Positions 11,022 through 20,011 are shown, counted from the stretch's first letter. The stretch is DNA of 64,000 nucleotides from Polyangiaceae bacterium (GCA_019637265.1 JAHBVY010000003.1:62001-126000); one strand, 5' to 3'. The notes: a model not told the origin generated them from the letters alone. A program made the numbers and translations.

Positions 11022-11413
11022 CGAAGGGCTCCTGTGCGGCGGTTCGAGCGGCTCTGGGCGCTCGGGTGACTTGCGGTTCGGACTTGCGGTTCGGGCGGTC
11101 CTGCTGCCGCGTCCTCGGCGCGCGAAGGTTGGCGGCGTGGGCGCGATGACGCGTGACGGGCGGCCCTGCCGGGGGGTATCGTCGGGGCCGCGGGCGCTCG
11201 AGGCGCCCCGTGGGCGGTCGAGCTGGGGGGGAGTGATGATTCAGCGAGGAGGCGTGCGGGGGGATCGGGGGGTTTGCCTGGACGTCGCTGCCCGAGCTGG
11301 GCAGCGAGCCGAGAGGTGCACCGGAAGCAGCCGGGGCGCGCGAGCGCCGTGGGCACCCTGGGAGGCCAGCGGGCCGGACGTTACCACGGCGCGCCGCGCT
11401 GAGGTGGGGTAAC
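11022..11413. promoter_or_regulatory. Divergent intergenic region with a 13-bp tandem duplication
   Basis: This 392-bp gap separates the divergent barrel-protein and kinase 1 genes and must hold both promoters. The one clear structure is a perfect head-to-tail 13-bp repeat, ACTTGCGGTTCGG, at 11069-11081 and 11082-11094. The position, about 48 bp before the ATG-proximal side of the barrel gene, suits a regulator site, but no regulator is known. No convincing -35/-10 pair was found. Confidence 0.4.
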
Positions 11414-14400
11414 GTGGCAGAGCAAGCGCCGATGGAAGCCCCCACTCGCCTCGCAGATTTCGAGATCATCCGTCGGCTCGGCACCGGGGGGATGGCGGAG
11501 GTGTTCCTGGCCAAGCGGCGCGGCGCCGAGGGCACCTTCAAGCTGCTCGTGGTCAAGCGGATCTTGCCGCAGCACATCGAGTCCGCGCGTTTCCGCACGA
11601 TGTTTGCCGAGGAGGCGCAGCTCGCCACCCGCCTCAATCACCCGAACATCGTCCAGGTCTACGATTTTCAGGACTACGGCGACGAGGGTCAGCTCCTCAG
11701 CATGGAGTACGTGGAGGGGCCCGACTTACGGAAGCTCCAGCGCGCGGCGAAGGCGCAGCAGATGCGCATCCCGCCGTACATCGCGGCGTACATCGTGGGG
11801 GAGATCGCCAAGGGGCTGCACTACGCGCACATGCGCAAAGACGAGCGCGGGGAGCCGCTCGACATCGTGCATCGAGACGTGTCTCCGCAGAATGTTCTGC
11901 TGAGCTTCGAAGGCGCCGTGAAGATAGCCGATTTCGGCATCGCGACGGCCAACGTGTTCCGCGACGAGCCCGGCGTCTTGATGGGCAAGACGAGCTACAT
12001 GAGCCCCGAGCAAGCGCGGGCGGAGCGGGTAGACCGTCGCACTGACATTTACTCGCTCGGGGTGGTGTTCCACGAGCTGCTCACGGGGCGGCCGCTGCAC
12101 GGCGCGGCCGAGGGGCACGAGCTGCTCGAGCTGGTGCGGAGCGGCCACGTGGAGCCGCCGAGCACCTACGCGCGCGGGGTGCCCTCGGAGCTGGAGGCCA
12201 TCACCATGCGCGCGCTGTCGCGCGAGCCGTCGGACCGCTTCCAAACCGCGCGTGACCTGGCGGGCGCCATCACCCGCGCGCTGTTCGCCAAACAAGAGGT
12301 GGTGGACTCGCACTCGCTGGAGGGGGTGATCGAGCAGCTGGTGGGGCGCGAGCACACGTCGCCCGGCGTGGAGGCGCCCGCCGCCTCCAGCAGCGTGAGC
12401 GAGCTGCCGCCCAGCGTGAGCATGGTGGAGGGCTCGCGCCCGCGCTTCGATGAGCCCACCGGACCGGGCGTGCCCAAGCGGGAGGCTCAGGATCGCGTGG
12501 GGCGCGAGGTGCGCCACGTGGCGATCGTCACCTTGAAGCTCCACGGCGGCCCAGAGCTCGCGGAGGCGATCGGGATGGACGCCGCGCGCCGCTTCGGTGA
12601 GCAGCTGCGGGGCACGCTGGACGAGATGGCGTTCAAGCGGGGCGCGCGCTGGTCGTGGAGCGCGATCGTGGGGGACGGCGTCGATCCGCTGCAGTCGAGC
12701 ACGGCGCGCGCGGTGGTGGGCTTGATGGCGAACCCGGCGCGCGCGGCGGCGGACGCCGGGATGCTCGCGGCGGATCTCCATGAGTTCTTGGAGGGGGCGT
12801 GCGACGACTTGCCGGTGGGGATCCGGGCGAGCCTCGGCATCGTGCGGGGGATCGCCGCTGGGCGTCGTGACGCCGCGGGTCACCTCATCCAGCACGAGCT
12901 CCAGAAGAACGCCGATTACCTCGCGCGGCTGCTGGTGGAGCAGGCGCCCCCCGGCGCCACGTGGGTCGCGGGCGGGCTGTACCGCTTGGTGCGGCGCGAT
13001 TTCATTTGGGGCGATGCCCCGACGATTCAGCTGGATGACGCCGATCAGCGCCAGCTCCCGCGCAACATGCGCATCTACGCGCTGGAGCGGCCGCTCACCC
13101 ACGAGGAGCGCCAGCAGGCCAACCAGCACGCCCCGCGCGATCTGGTGGGGCGTGACTCGGAGCTCGCCGATCTCCACGCGGCTTACCACCGCGCGGCCAG
13201 CCCCGGGCCCGCGGGTCAGCTCGGGAAGGTGACCGCTCGCGTGGTGGTGGGCGAGTTGGGGATCGGCAAGACGGCGCTGGTCTCGAGCTTCCTCGGTGGC
13301 TTGCCGCCGGACGCTCGGGTGCTGCGGGTGGAGTGCACCCCAGCGCGCACGGAGCTGCCCTTCGCCAGCACCGGCGACTGGCTGCGGGAGATGACCGGCG
13401 CCCGCCCTGACCAAACCGTGGACGAGGCGGTGCTGCTGGTCGAGGAGCTGCTCGGGGAGTTCGCGCATGGCCCCCACGGCGCCGAGATCGTCCGGCGCCT
13501 GGCGGAGGTGATCACCGGTAACCTCGCCGACGCCGACGACGAGGCGGAGGTGGCGCACAACCGCCGCTTGATCAGCTCAGGCTTGCGGCGCTTCTTCGCG
13601 CGCTCGGCGGTGGAGGCGCCGTTCGTGGTGGTGGTGGAGGGGCTGCAGTGGTGCGATAGGCCGAGCCTGGAGCTCTTGACGCACCTCATCCGTCGGGAAG
13701 ATCCGCTCCCCATCTTGGCGCTCCTGGTGACGCGGCCGAGCGATCGAGTGACGCCCTTCATCAACGGCATCGTGCGGATCGATCTGCACGGGCTCAGCAC
13801 CGACAACCAGGTGCGGCTGCTCCAAACGCACCTCGGCTGTGAGCACGGGGTGCGGACGGCGTGCGCCGAGCTGTTCCCGCGCGCGGCGGGCAATCCATTT
13901 TTCCTTTTGGAAATGGTCGACGCCTTCTTGGAGAAGGGGGTGTTCGAGCTCCGAGAGCGTGAAGACCAGCAGCACGAGCTGGCGCTGGTGGAGGGGCGCC
14001 ACGGGGAGTTCAGCCTCAAGGTGCCGAGCACGCTCGAGCAGCTGATCGCCGATCGGCTGGGGGAGCTGCCGCCGGAGGAGCACCGCGTGGTGGAGTGGCT
14101 CGGGGTGGCGGGGGGGCCGCTCCGGGTGGGCGATCTCATCGAGCTCGCCGGGGCGGGCGCGGAGGACTCCATCACGCGGCTGTGCGCGCGTGGGATGTGC
14201 GACGAGCGCGAGGGGGTGGTGGACGTGCGGCACCCCCTGGCGCGCGACGTGGCGTACCTCGGGATCGAGCCGAGCGACTCCTCACGGATGCACCTGGCGC
14301 TGGCGGAGCACCTGGTGGCGCGCGGCGCCGCGCGCGGGCTCTCGGCGGCGATCGTCGCGCGGCATTTCAGCCGCGGGAAGCAGCGCTCGCGCGCCAGCGA

Positions 14401-15922
14401 CTTCTACCTCGAGGCGGCCACCGCGGCGCGCGCGAGCTACCAGCTGAAGCTCTCCGCGCGCTACCTCCGGCGCGCGCTGGATGGCCTGCCGGAGGGCGAC
14501 GCGCGGCGACTGCGCGCGCTGGAGATGCTCGAGGCCATCTGTCGCATCCGCGGCTCCTGGCGCGAGCGCCGAAAGTACCTGTCGGCGCTGCGCGCGCTCG
14601 CCAAGGAGAGCGGCAGCGCGCACTGGGTGGCGCTGGCGCTGATCCGCACCGCGCGCCTCGACCTCGACGACGGGCGGCTCCAGCGCGGGCTCTCGGCGGT
14701 GCAACAAGCCGAGCGCGTCGCCGAGGTGGCTGGGTCACCGGTGCTCCAGGTGCAGGCGCAGGCGCTCACCGCGGAGATCTTGCGCGACCTGGGCGACATG
14801 CAGGGCGCGCTGGGCGCCTGCGATCGCGCGATCCGTTCGGCGCAGAGCAGCGAGGTGCCGCCGCGCCGCCGCGCGGACGTGCTGCGCACCCGGGGCACGC
14901 TGCTCCGGCGCGTGGGGCGCGTCCACGAGGCGGTGGAGGCGCACGCCGAGGCGATCGCCGTGTTTCGTCAGGCAGGCGCACGACGCCAGGAGGCGCGCAC
15001 CAAGAACGCCCTGGCTTACGCGATGTTCGTGCTGGGCCGCTTCGAGGACGCCATCGCCCTGGCCATGGACTCCATGCGCATCGACACGGCGATCGGCGGG
15101 CTCTTCCAGATGGCCAAGACGATGAGCAACATTGGTCAGTCTTACGCGCGGCTCGGCGACATCCCGCGCGCCCTGGCGTATTTGAAGCGCGCTCGGGAGG
15201 CGCACGAGCGCTATGGCGATCAAGATGGGCGGGCGGACACGCTGCTCTCGAGCGCCTTCGTGCTGCTCGAGGCGGGCGACGTGGACGCCGCGCAGAACCT
15301 GGTGGGCGACGCGGGCGCGCTGATCGCCGTCACCAGCAGCACTTACGACTCGGTGCACGAGCGCATCTTGCGCGCGCTGCTCGCGCGCCACGCGGGGGAC
15401 TCGGGCACCGCGGTGATGCACGCCTTCGACGCGCGTCAGGCGGCGGAGCCACAGGCGTACGTGGCCTTCCACTTCTTCGCCATGGCCATCGAGGCGGCGG
15501 CGCGCGCCGACATCGGGGAGCACCACATGGCCATCTTGCTCGCCACCACCGCCATGGGCGCCATCGGCACGGTGCAGGGCAGCGAGTACGGCCTCGAGAC
15601 GCGCGCGCTCTGCTGTGAGGCGGTGGAGAAGGCGGGCTCGCCGCAGGCGGCGGAGTTCTTGGCGCGCGCGCGAGAGCACGCTCAGGAGCTGCTCGACGCG
15701 ATCCGCGACAAGCACGCTCGCAAGAGCTTCCGTCGCCGCAAGCTGGTTGCGGCGCTGCTCGGCGCCGAGTCGGAGGAGCCCGCCTCGGAGGCGCGTGAGG
15801 ACGCGCTGCTCGACTTGCTGGACAAGGGCTCGTCAGCGTCTGTCGCCGAGCCTCCCCTCGCCGCTGAAGATCCACTGGATGAGCTGCTGGCGCTCCCGCG
15901 CGGCGCGGGCGACGCTAGCTAG
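11414..15922 (+). CDS. Ser/Thr protein kinase with pseudo-cyclase, AAA ATPase and TPR regions (kinase 1)
   Basis: This is a 1502-residue signalling protein. Residues 16-290 are a Hanks-type kinase with a G-loop (GTGGMAEV, about 23-30), Lys48, Glu67, HRD at 153-155, Asn160 and DFG at 173-175, so it should be active. Residues about 365-560 resemble a class III nucleotide cyclase, but the metal-binding Asp positions are not evident, so this part is probably inactive. A PknK/STAND-like ATPase follows, with Walker A GELGIGKT at 613-620. From about 990 to 1450 there are TPR-like helices. The start is GTG at 11414; an in-frame ATG at 11432 is possible. It is monocistronic. By family precedent the ATPase/TPR part acts as a switch or sensor controlling the kinase; the signal and target are unknown. 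Kinase 2 has the same order of domains. Confidence 0.93.
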   Translation: MAEQAPMEAPTRLADFEIIRRLGTGGMAEVFLAKRRGAEGTFKLLVVKRILPQHIESARFRTMFAEEAQLATRLNHPNIVQVYDFQDYGDEGQLLSMEYVEGPDLRKLQRAAKAQQMRIPPYIAAYIVGEIAKGLHYAHMRKDERGEPLDIVHRDVSPQNVLLSFEGAVKIADFGIATANVFRDEPGVLMGKTSYMSPEQARAERVDRRTDIYSLGVVFHELLTGRPLHGAAEGHELLELVRSGHVEPPSTYARGVPSELEAITMRALSREPSDRFQTARDLAGAITRALFAKQEVVDSHSLEGVIEQLVGREHTSPGVEAPAASSSVSELPPSVSMVEGSRPRFDEPTGPGVPKREAQDRVGREVRHVAIVTLKLHGGPELAEAIGMDAARRFGEQLRGTLDEMAFKRGARWSWSAIVGDGVDPLQSSTARAVVGLMANPARAAADAGMLAADLHEFLEGACDDLPVGIRASLGIVRGIAAGRRDAAGHLIQHELQKNADYLARLLVEQAPPGATWVAGGLYRLVRRDFIWGDAPTIQLDDADQRQLPRNMRIYALERPLTHEERQQANQHAPRDLVGRDSELADLHAAYHRAASPGPAGQLGKVTARVVVGELGIGKTALVSSFLGGLPPDARVLRVECTPARTELPFASTGDWLREMTGARPDQTVDEAVLLVEELLGEFAHGPHGAEIVRRLAEVITGNLADADDEAEVAHNRRLISSGLRRFFARSAVEAPFVVVVEGLQWCDRPSLELLTHLIRREDPLPILALLVTRPSDRVTPFINGIVRIDLHGLSTDNQVRLLQTHLGCEHGVRTACAELFPRAAGNPFFLLEMVDAFLEKGVFELREREDQQHELALVEGRHGEFSLKVPSTLEQLIADRLGELPPEEHRVVEWLGVAGGPLRVGDLIELAGAGAEDSITRLCARGMCDEREGVVDVRHPLARDVAYLGIEPSDSSRMHLALAEHLVARGAARGLSAAIVARHFSRGKQRSRASDFYLEAATAARASYQLKLSARYLRRALDGLPEGDARRLRALEMLEAICRIRGSWRERRKYLSALRALAKESGSAHWVALALIRTARLDLDDGRLQRGLSAVQQAERVAEVAGSPVLQVQAQALTAEILRDLGDMQGALGACDRAIRSAQSSEVPPRRRADVLRTRGTLLRRVGRVHEAVEAHAEAIAVFRQAGARRQEARTKNALAYAMFVLGRFEDAIALAMDSMRIDTAIGGLFQMAKTMSNIGQSYARLGDIPRALAYLKRAREAHERYGDQDGRADTLLSSAFVLLEAGDVDAAQNLVGDAGALIAVTSSTYDSVHERILRALLARHAGDSGTAVMHAFDARQAAEPQAYVAFHFFAMAIEAAARADIGEHHMAILLATTAMGAIGTVQGSEYGLETRALCCEAVEKAGSPQAAEFLARAREHAQELLDAIRDKHARKSFRRRKLVAALLGAESEEPASEAREDALLDLLDKGSSASVAEPPLAAEDPLDELLALPRGAGDAS

Positions 15923-15931
15923 CGGCTCGAA

Positions 15932-15967
15932 GCACCGCGCAGCGCTACGAACCCCAAAAAAAAATCC
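15932..15967 (-). repeat. T-run/GGGG-TT intergenic element (copy D)
   Basis: On the minus strand this reads as nine T, GGGGTTCG, then TAGCGCTGCGCGGTGC. The G-run core is shared with other gaps of this window; the GC block is the reverse complement of the GCACCGCGC block seen in copies A and B. It lies 10 bases after the kinase 1 stop. Confidence 0.5.
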
Positions 15968-16037
15968 GAAACCCACGCCGGCCGATCTCGCGCGCTGCTG
16001 GCGAGCAAAACGAGGGCAAGCCGAAACCCACGTCGGC
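15966..16037. repeat. Pair of 17-bp direct repeats upstream of the patatin gene
   Basis: CCGAAACCCACGCCGGC at 15966-15982 and CCGAAACCCACGTCGGC at 16021-16037 differ at one base and are 55 bp apart start to start. The second ends 26 bp before the ATG of the lipase gene. Spacing close to five helical turns would place both on one DNA face, which fits an operator pair; this is inference. Confidence 0.45.
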
Positions 16038-16063
16038 TGGTCGCGTGCTAGCTTGCCGGCCCC

Positions 16064-17326
16064 ATGAGTCGTTCTCCGCGTCGCCTCGCCATCATCCTCT
16101 CGGGGGGCGGTGCGCGCGGCGCTTATGAGGCGGGGGTGCTCTGGTACGTGTTCGATGAGCTGACGCGGCTCCGCGGCGCGGCGCCGAAGGTCGACATCCT
16201 GTGCGGCACCAGCGTCGGCGCCATCAACAGCGCGTTCGTCGCGGCGCATTTGTCGGACCCGGTGCTCGGGGTGCGTCGGCTGGTGGACGTGTGGAGCAGC
16301 CTGCGGCTCGACCAGGTGGTGGGCTTCGGCGTGCGTCAGCTGGTGAGCTTGCCGCGGGTGCTCATGGGGGGCGGCAGCGGGCAGGGGGTGTTCGACGTCG
16401 TGCCGATGTCGCAGCTCGTCCACAAAGAGATCCCGTGGCGCGCGGTGTCGCGCAGCCTCCGGAAGGGGCAGCTCAAGGCGCTGAGTGTTTCCACGACGGA
16501 AGTCAGCACGGGGCGCACCGTGATCTTCATGCAGACGGGGCCCACCACCGCGCTGCCCACGCGCGCGCCGCCGCGCACCTTGATCCGCGCGGATCGAATC
16601 GGGCCGCAGCACGCGCTGGCCTCGGCGGCGATCCCGCTCCTGTTTCCACCCGTGAAGATCGGCGGGCAGATGTACGTGGACGGCGGGGTGCGGCAGAACA
16701 CGCCCATCGCCCCGGCCATCCGCTTGGGCGCCACCCACGTGCTGGTGATCGGCACCTCCAAGCTGGTGCGCGGCGTGGTGCAGCCGGAGCTGGGTGAGGG
16801 GGCGCCGGGCGCGACGTTCCTGCTTGGAAAAATCCTGAACGCGCTGCTCTTGGATCACCTGGACAACGACCTCGGCACCGTCAACCTCCTGAACGACATC
16901 GTGGAGAGCGGGCGCGCGGCGTTCGGCCCCGACTACGTGCAGCAGCTCAACGCCGCGGCGGCGCTGCGCGGCGGGCACGCCCTGACGGAGATCGAGACCC
17001 TGGTGGTGCGGCCCACGGAGCGGGTGGGGCGGCTCGCCGCCGAGTACCTCAGGCAGGGCAAGCTGCGCTCGGGCGCGCTGGTCACCAAGCAGCTGCTCAA
17101 GCTGCTCGACGTCGGGGTAGCTGACGACGCGGATCTCGCGAGCTACCTGCTCTTCGACGGCGGCTTCGCGCGCAGCCTGATCGAGCTGGGGCGCGCCGAT
17201 GCGCACGCTAGGCGCACGGAACTATTGGACTTTTTCGGGTCCCTCGAAGAGTCCAGCCCACCTGACGAGGAGCCCTCGGCGCGCGACAGCTCCAAGTGGA
17301 GCTTGCCGCCGCCCGCGGTCGGCTGA
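16064..17326 (+). CDS. Patatin-like phospholipase
   Basis: This is a predicted acyl hydrolase of phospholipids, 420 residues. The patatin signature is complete: oxyanion loop GGGARGAYEAG near the N-terminus, nucleophile Ser50 in GTSVG, and the second dyad member Asp206 in DGGVRQNTPI. No signal peptide is present, so it acts in the cytoplasm or is exported by another route. After the catalytic domain (about 1-300) there is a helical C-terminal part of unknown function ending in an acidic, Ser/Pro-rich tail. The ATG at 16064 directly precedes the family core. It is 141 bp from kinase 1, with a pair of direct repeats in the gap, so it is probably transcribed separately. It is convergent with the next small gene, with only four bases between stops. 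Confidence 0.92.
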   Translation: MSRSPRRLAIILSGGGARGAYEAGVLWYVFDELTRLRGAAPKVDILCGTSVGAINSAFVAAHLSDPVLGVRRLVDVWSSLRLDQVVGFGVRQLVSLPRVLMGGGSGQGVFDVVPMSQLVHKEIPWRAVSRSLRKGQLKALSVSTTEVSTGRTVIFMQTGPTTALPTRAPPRTLIRADRIGPQHALASAAIPLLFPPVKIGGQMYVDGGVRQNTPIAPAIRLGATHVLVIGTSKLVRGVVQPELGEGAPGATFLLGKILNALLLDHLDNDLGTVNLLNDIVESGRAAFGPDYVQQLNAAAALRGGHALTEIETLVVRPTERVGRLAAEYLRQGKLRSGALVTKQLLKLLDVGVADDADLASYLLFDGGFARSLIELGRADAHARRTELLDFFGSLEESSPPDEEPSARDSSKWSLPPPAVG

Positions 17327-17330
17327 GGGC

Positions 17331-17639
17331 TCAGCAGTCTTCCAGGGCGTCGGTGAGCTCGCCGAGCGCCTGTTCATTGCCGACCCGCTTGGCCAGCTCG
17401 ACGCCCTGCTCGAGCCACGGCCGCGCCTCCGCCGGGCGCTGCGCCTCGATCAACAGCTGGCCTGCCATCAGGTACATCGCGAGGTAGCTCGGATCCGCCG
17501 CGCGCAGCGCTTCGAAGGCGCTGAGCGCCTCCTCCACCCGCCCCAGCTTTCGGTACTCCATCGCGAGGCCGTAGCGGGCGAAGGAGTCCGCGCGGCCCTC
17601 GCTCGTCAGCTGCTCCAGGAACGCCAGGCGCTTGCTCAT
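17331..17639 (-). CDS. Small TPR-type protein, 102 aa
   Basis: The protein consists of about two and a half TPR-like helix pairs (GLAMEYRKLGRVEEALSAFE, then AADPSYLAMYLMAGQLLIEA, then RPAEARPWLEQGVELAKR). It has no signal peptide or enzyme motif. The ATG at 17639 gives MSKRLAFLEQL, which begins at a natural helix; the longer open frame upstream has Arg/Pro-rich, out-of-character sequence and was dropped. A perfect 6-bp inverted repeat (ACCCCA, six-base loop, TGGGGT; 17652-17669) lies just upstream and could be an operator. It is probably a small adaptor; its partner is unknown. Confidence 0.7.
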   Translation of the reverse strand: MSKRLAFLEQLTSEGRADSFARYGLAMEYRKLGRVEEALSAFEALRAADPSYLAMYLMAGQLLIEAQRPAEARPWLEQGVELAKRVGNEQALGELTDALEDC

Positions 17640-17763
17640 GCTGCGCGATCTACCCCAAGTTTCTGGGGTCAGGGTCACCTTCTGCGGTGGCGCTTGGGGA
17701 AGCTGTGCTAGAAGATCCGCACGTGGGTCCCCCTCAGGCGCCCCGCCCCATCCGCCCGACCCC

Positions 17764-18072
17764 ATGGAAACGAAGCGCGCTTCGGCCCTGAACAGCTCCC
17801 TCCGGGAGCTCGCCCAGCAGGATGGGCAGGCTTGGGCAGCGGCGCTCCGGGCGTCGATCGTGGCGGAGCAGCGGCCGGCGGCAGGCGGCTGGCCTGGCAC
17901 GCTCTCGGAGGCGCGGGCTCGGGTGCAGGGGGTGGTGCGGGCGTGGACGCTCTCGAACCACAACCGCCGGGTCAACGCCGAGCAGCTGGATGAGGTGACG
18001 CACGCGCTCTACGCGAGCGCTCGGGATCGCTGGCTCGCGAGTCGCGAGCCCGAAGAAGAAGACGACGACTGA
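17764..18072 (+). CDS. Hypothetical protein, 102 aa
   Basis: This is a mostly helical small protein (for example SSLRELAQQDGQAWAAALRA) ending in a strongly acidic tail of Glu and Asp residues. No membrane segment, signal or known motif was seen. The ATG at 17764 was chosen over an earlier frame start at 17632 that would run across the divergent neighbour's start and promoter. It is divergent from the small TPR gene, 124 bp away. Function unknown; existence is supported by the local GC3-rich codon pattern. Confidence 0.6.
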   Translation: METKRASALNSSLRELAQQDGQAWAAALRASIVAEQRPAAGGWPGTLSEARARVQGVVRAWTLSNHNRRVNAEQLDEVTHALYASARDRWLASREPEEEDDD

Positions 18073-18163
18073 CCGCTGGGGGGCGTTGCCCCGCCGTCGC
18101 CTGCGGCTCGGCATCTCGCCTAGCTGCGGCGGGCAGGCGCGGGCGGGGGAGGCACGGCGGGGG

Positions 18164-18214
18164 CAGGGTAGGCACGGGGACAGGGTAGGCACGGGGACAG
18201 GGTAGGCACGGGGG
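18164..18214. repeat. Three tandem copies of a 17-bp repeat
   Basis: CAGGGTAGGCACGGGGA at 18164-18180 is repeated exactly at 18181-18197 and with one change (last A to G) at 18198-18214. A degenerate unit precedes it. The array runs straight into GGCCTGCCCCTAC at 18214-18226. On the minus strand this is a GTAGGGGCAGGCCCCCGTG element like the hairpin at 43155-43179. Confidence 0.85.
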
Positions 18215-18275
18215 CCTGCCCCTACGGTTCACGCGGCCGTTGGCGCCGGTTGGGGAAGCTGCGAGGCTCGGCCGC

Positions 18276-19910
18276 ATGTCCGCCATCCCGACCATCGACG
18301 GAGCCCGCGTCTATCAGAACTACTCCCCTGAAGCGGCGGAGGGCTCGTTCGACGTCATCGTGATCGGGAGCGGCATGGGGGGCATGACCTGCGCCGCGGC
18401 GCTCGCGCATTATGACCGCAAGGTGCTGCTCCTCGAGCAGCACTACGTGCCGGGCGGCTTCACCCACAGCTTCGCGCGCAAGGGCTTCGTGTGGGACGCG
18501 GGGGTGCACGCTATCGGTGAGATGTTGCCGCACGAGCTGCCCGCCAAGATCCTCGCGTGGCTCACCCGGGGCCAGGTGGAGATGGTGCCGCTCGGCGATC
18601 CTTACGATCGCTTCTCGTTTCATGACGGCTTCGATTGGGGCCTGCCCGCGAATCGCGAGCGCTGGGTGCAGGCGCTCTACAAGGCGTTCCCCGATCAGCG
18701 CGCGGCGATCGACAAGTACCTCCAGGCGGTGAAGGAGGCGACCCAGGCGGCGGTGGTGTTCTTCGGGATGAAGAGCCTGCCAGCGGGGGTGGAGCAGGTG
18801 GGCTCTCGCGCGCTCGACGCGCTCCATCGTTGGGAGCTGCTGCGTGGTCAGGAGAGCCCGCTCGCGTGGTGGCGGTTCACCACCAAGCAGGTGCTGGATC
18901 GGGCGGGGGTTCGGGGGAAGCTCCGCACGCTCCTCACGCTGCACTGGGGCTACTACGGGAGCACTCCAAGTCAGTCAGCCTTCCCGATTCACGCGCTCAC
19001 GCACAGCCACTTCTGGAACGGCGCCTACTACCCGAAGGGCGGCTCGAAGGAGCTGGCCGCGCAGCTGCTCGACGTGGTGCGCGGCGCGGGCGGCAAGGCC
19101 TTGGTGCGCGCCCGCGTGAAGGAGATCTTGGTGGAGGACGGGCGCGCCCAAGGCGTGGTGATGGAAGACGGCCACACGATCCGCGCGCGCCGCGTGGTGT
19201 CGGCGGTGGGCGCCAAGAGCACCGTGCGGAGCTTGGTGCCGGCGGCGCTCCGGCGCAGCGCCTGGGGCGACGCCATCCTCGCGCTGCCCGACTCACCGCC
19301 CTACATCTGCCTGAACCTCGGCTTCGAGGGCGACATCCAGGGCGCTGGCGCCGCCGCCTCCAACCAGTGGTTCTTCGAGACCTGGGACACGGAGGCGGCG
19401 CTGTGGGACGTCAAGGATCCTAACAGTAAGGCGCCCATCCTTTACTGCTCCTTCCCCTCCTTGAAAGATCCGCTCCACGACCCCGGGCGGCGCCAGCGTC
19501 ACACGGGGGAGTGCGTCACCTTCGTGGATTGGGCGCTGTTCGAGCCGTTCAAGGACAGCGCCCACAAAGAGCGCCCGGAGGACTACGAGGCGCTCAAGCG
19601 CGACATCGAGGCGCGCCTGCTCGCGCACTTGAAGGAGCGCCTGCCGGAGCTGATGAAGCTGATGGTGCACTACGAGCTCAGCACGCCGCTCACCACCACG
19701 CACTTCGCCGAGGCGAGCCACGGCGCCATCTACGGCCTGGCGGCGACGCCGAAGCGCTTCACCACCCGCGCGCTCCGCACCCGTACGCCGCTGCCCGGCT
19801 TCTACCTCTCGGGGGTGGACGTGGCGGCGATTGGCGTCGTGGGCGCGATGACCTCCGGCATGCTCACCGCCGCGGCGCTGGAGCCGCGGGTGTACCGGCA
19901 CCTCCTGTAG
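18276..19910 (+). CDS. FAD-dependent oxidoreductase, retinol saturase/CrtI-CrtISO-like
   Basis: This is a 544-residue flavoprotein of the phytoene desaturase/carotene isomerase/all-trans-retinol 13,14-reductase superfamily. The FAD Rossmann motif is DVIVIGSGMGGMTCAAALA at about 28-46, followed by the second signature LLLEQHYVPGGFTHSF. The mid-region YYPKGGSKELAAQLLDVV and the C-terminal GFYLSGVDVAAIGVVGAM (flavin-binding end) are also family-like. It probably acts on polyunsaturated isoprenoid or lipid substrates at the membrane; the exact substrate cannot be read from sequence. No carotenoid genes are nearby. The ATG at 18276 is 35 bases inside a longer open frame and best fits the family N-terminus. 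It is monocistronic and convergent with the helicase gene. Confidence 0.85.
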   Translation: MSAIPTIDGARVYQNYSPEAAEGSFDVIVIGSGMGGMTCAAALAHYDRKVLLLEQHYVPGGFTHSFARKGFVWDAGVHAIGEMLPHELPAKILAWLTRGQVEMVPLGDPYDRFSFHDGFDWGLPANRERWVQALYKAFPDQRAAIDKYLQAVKEATQAAVVFFGMKSLPAGVEQVGSRALDALHRWELLRGQESPLAWWRFTTKQVLDRAGVRGKLRTLLTLHWGYYGSTPSQSAFPIHALTHSHFWNGAYYPKGGSKELAAQLLDVVRGAGGKALVRARVKEILVEDGRAQGVVMEDGHTIRARRVVSAVGAKSTVRSLVPAALRRSAWGDAILALPDSPPYICLNLGFEGDIQGAGAAASNQWFFETWDTEAALWDVKDPNSKAPILYCSFPSLKDPLHDPGRRQRHTGECVTFVDWALFEPFKDSAHKERPEDYEALKRDIEARLLAHLKERLPELMKLMVHYELSTPLTTTHFAEASHGAIYGLAATPKRFTTRALRTRTPLPGFYLSGVDVAAIGVVGAMTSGMLTAAALEPRVYRHLL

Positions 19911-20011
19911 CGCTCGGTCGTATCCGCCGCGTGCCGCGTGCCGCGCGCCTACGCTGCGTGCCCACGCTGTGCGTCAGCCTGATTGGCTCGATGGACAGCA
20001 TGGCTGTCGAC

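Noticed and set aside
18164-18214. Tandem repeats as a CRISPR array
   Set aside because: Units are contiguous without spacers and no cas gene is present.
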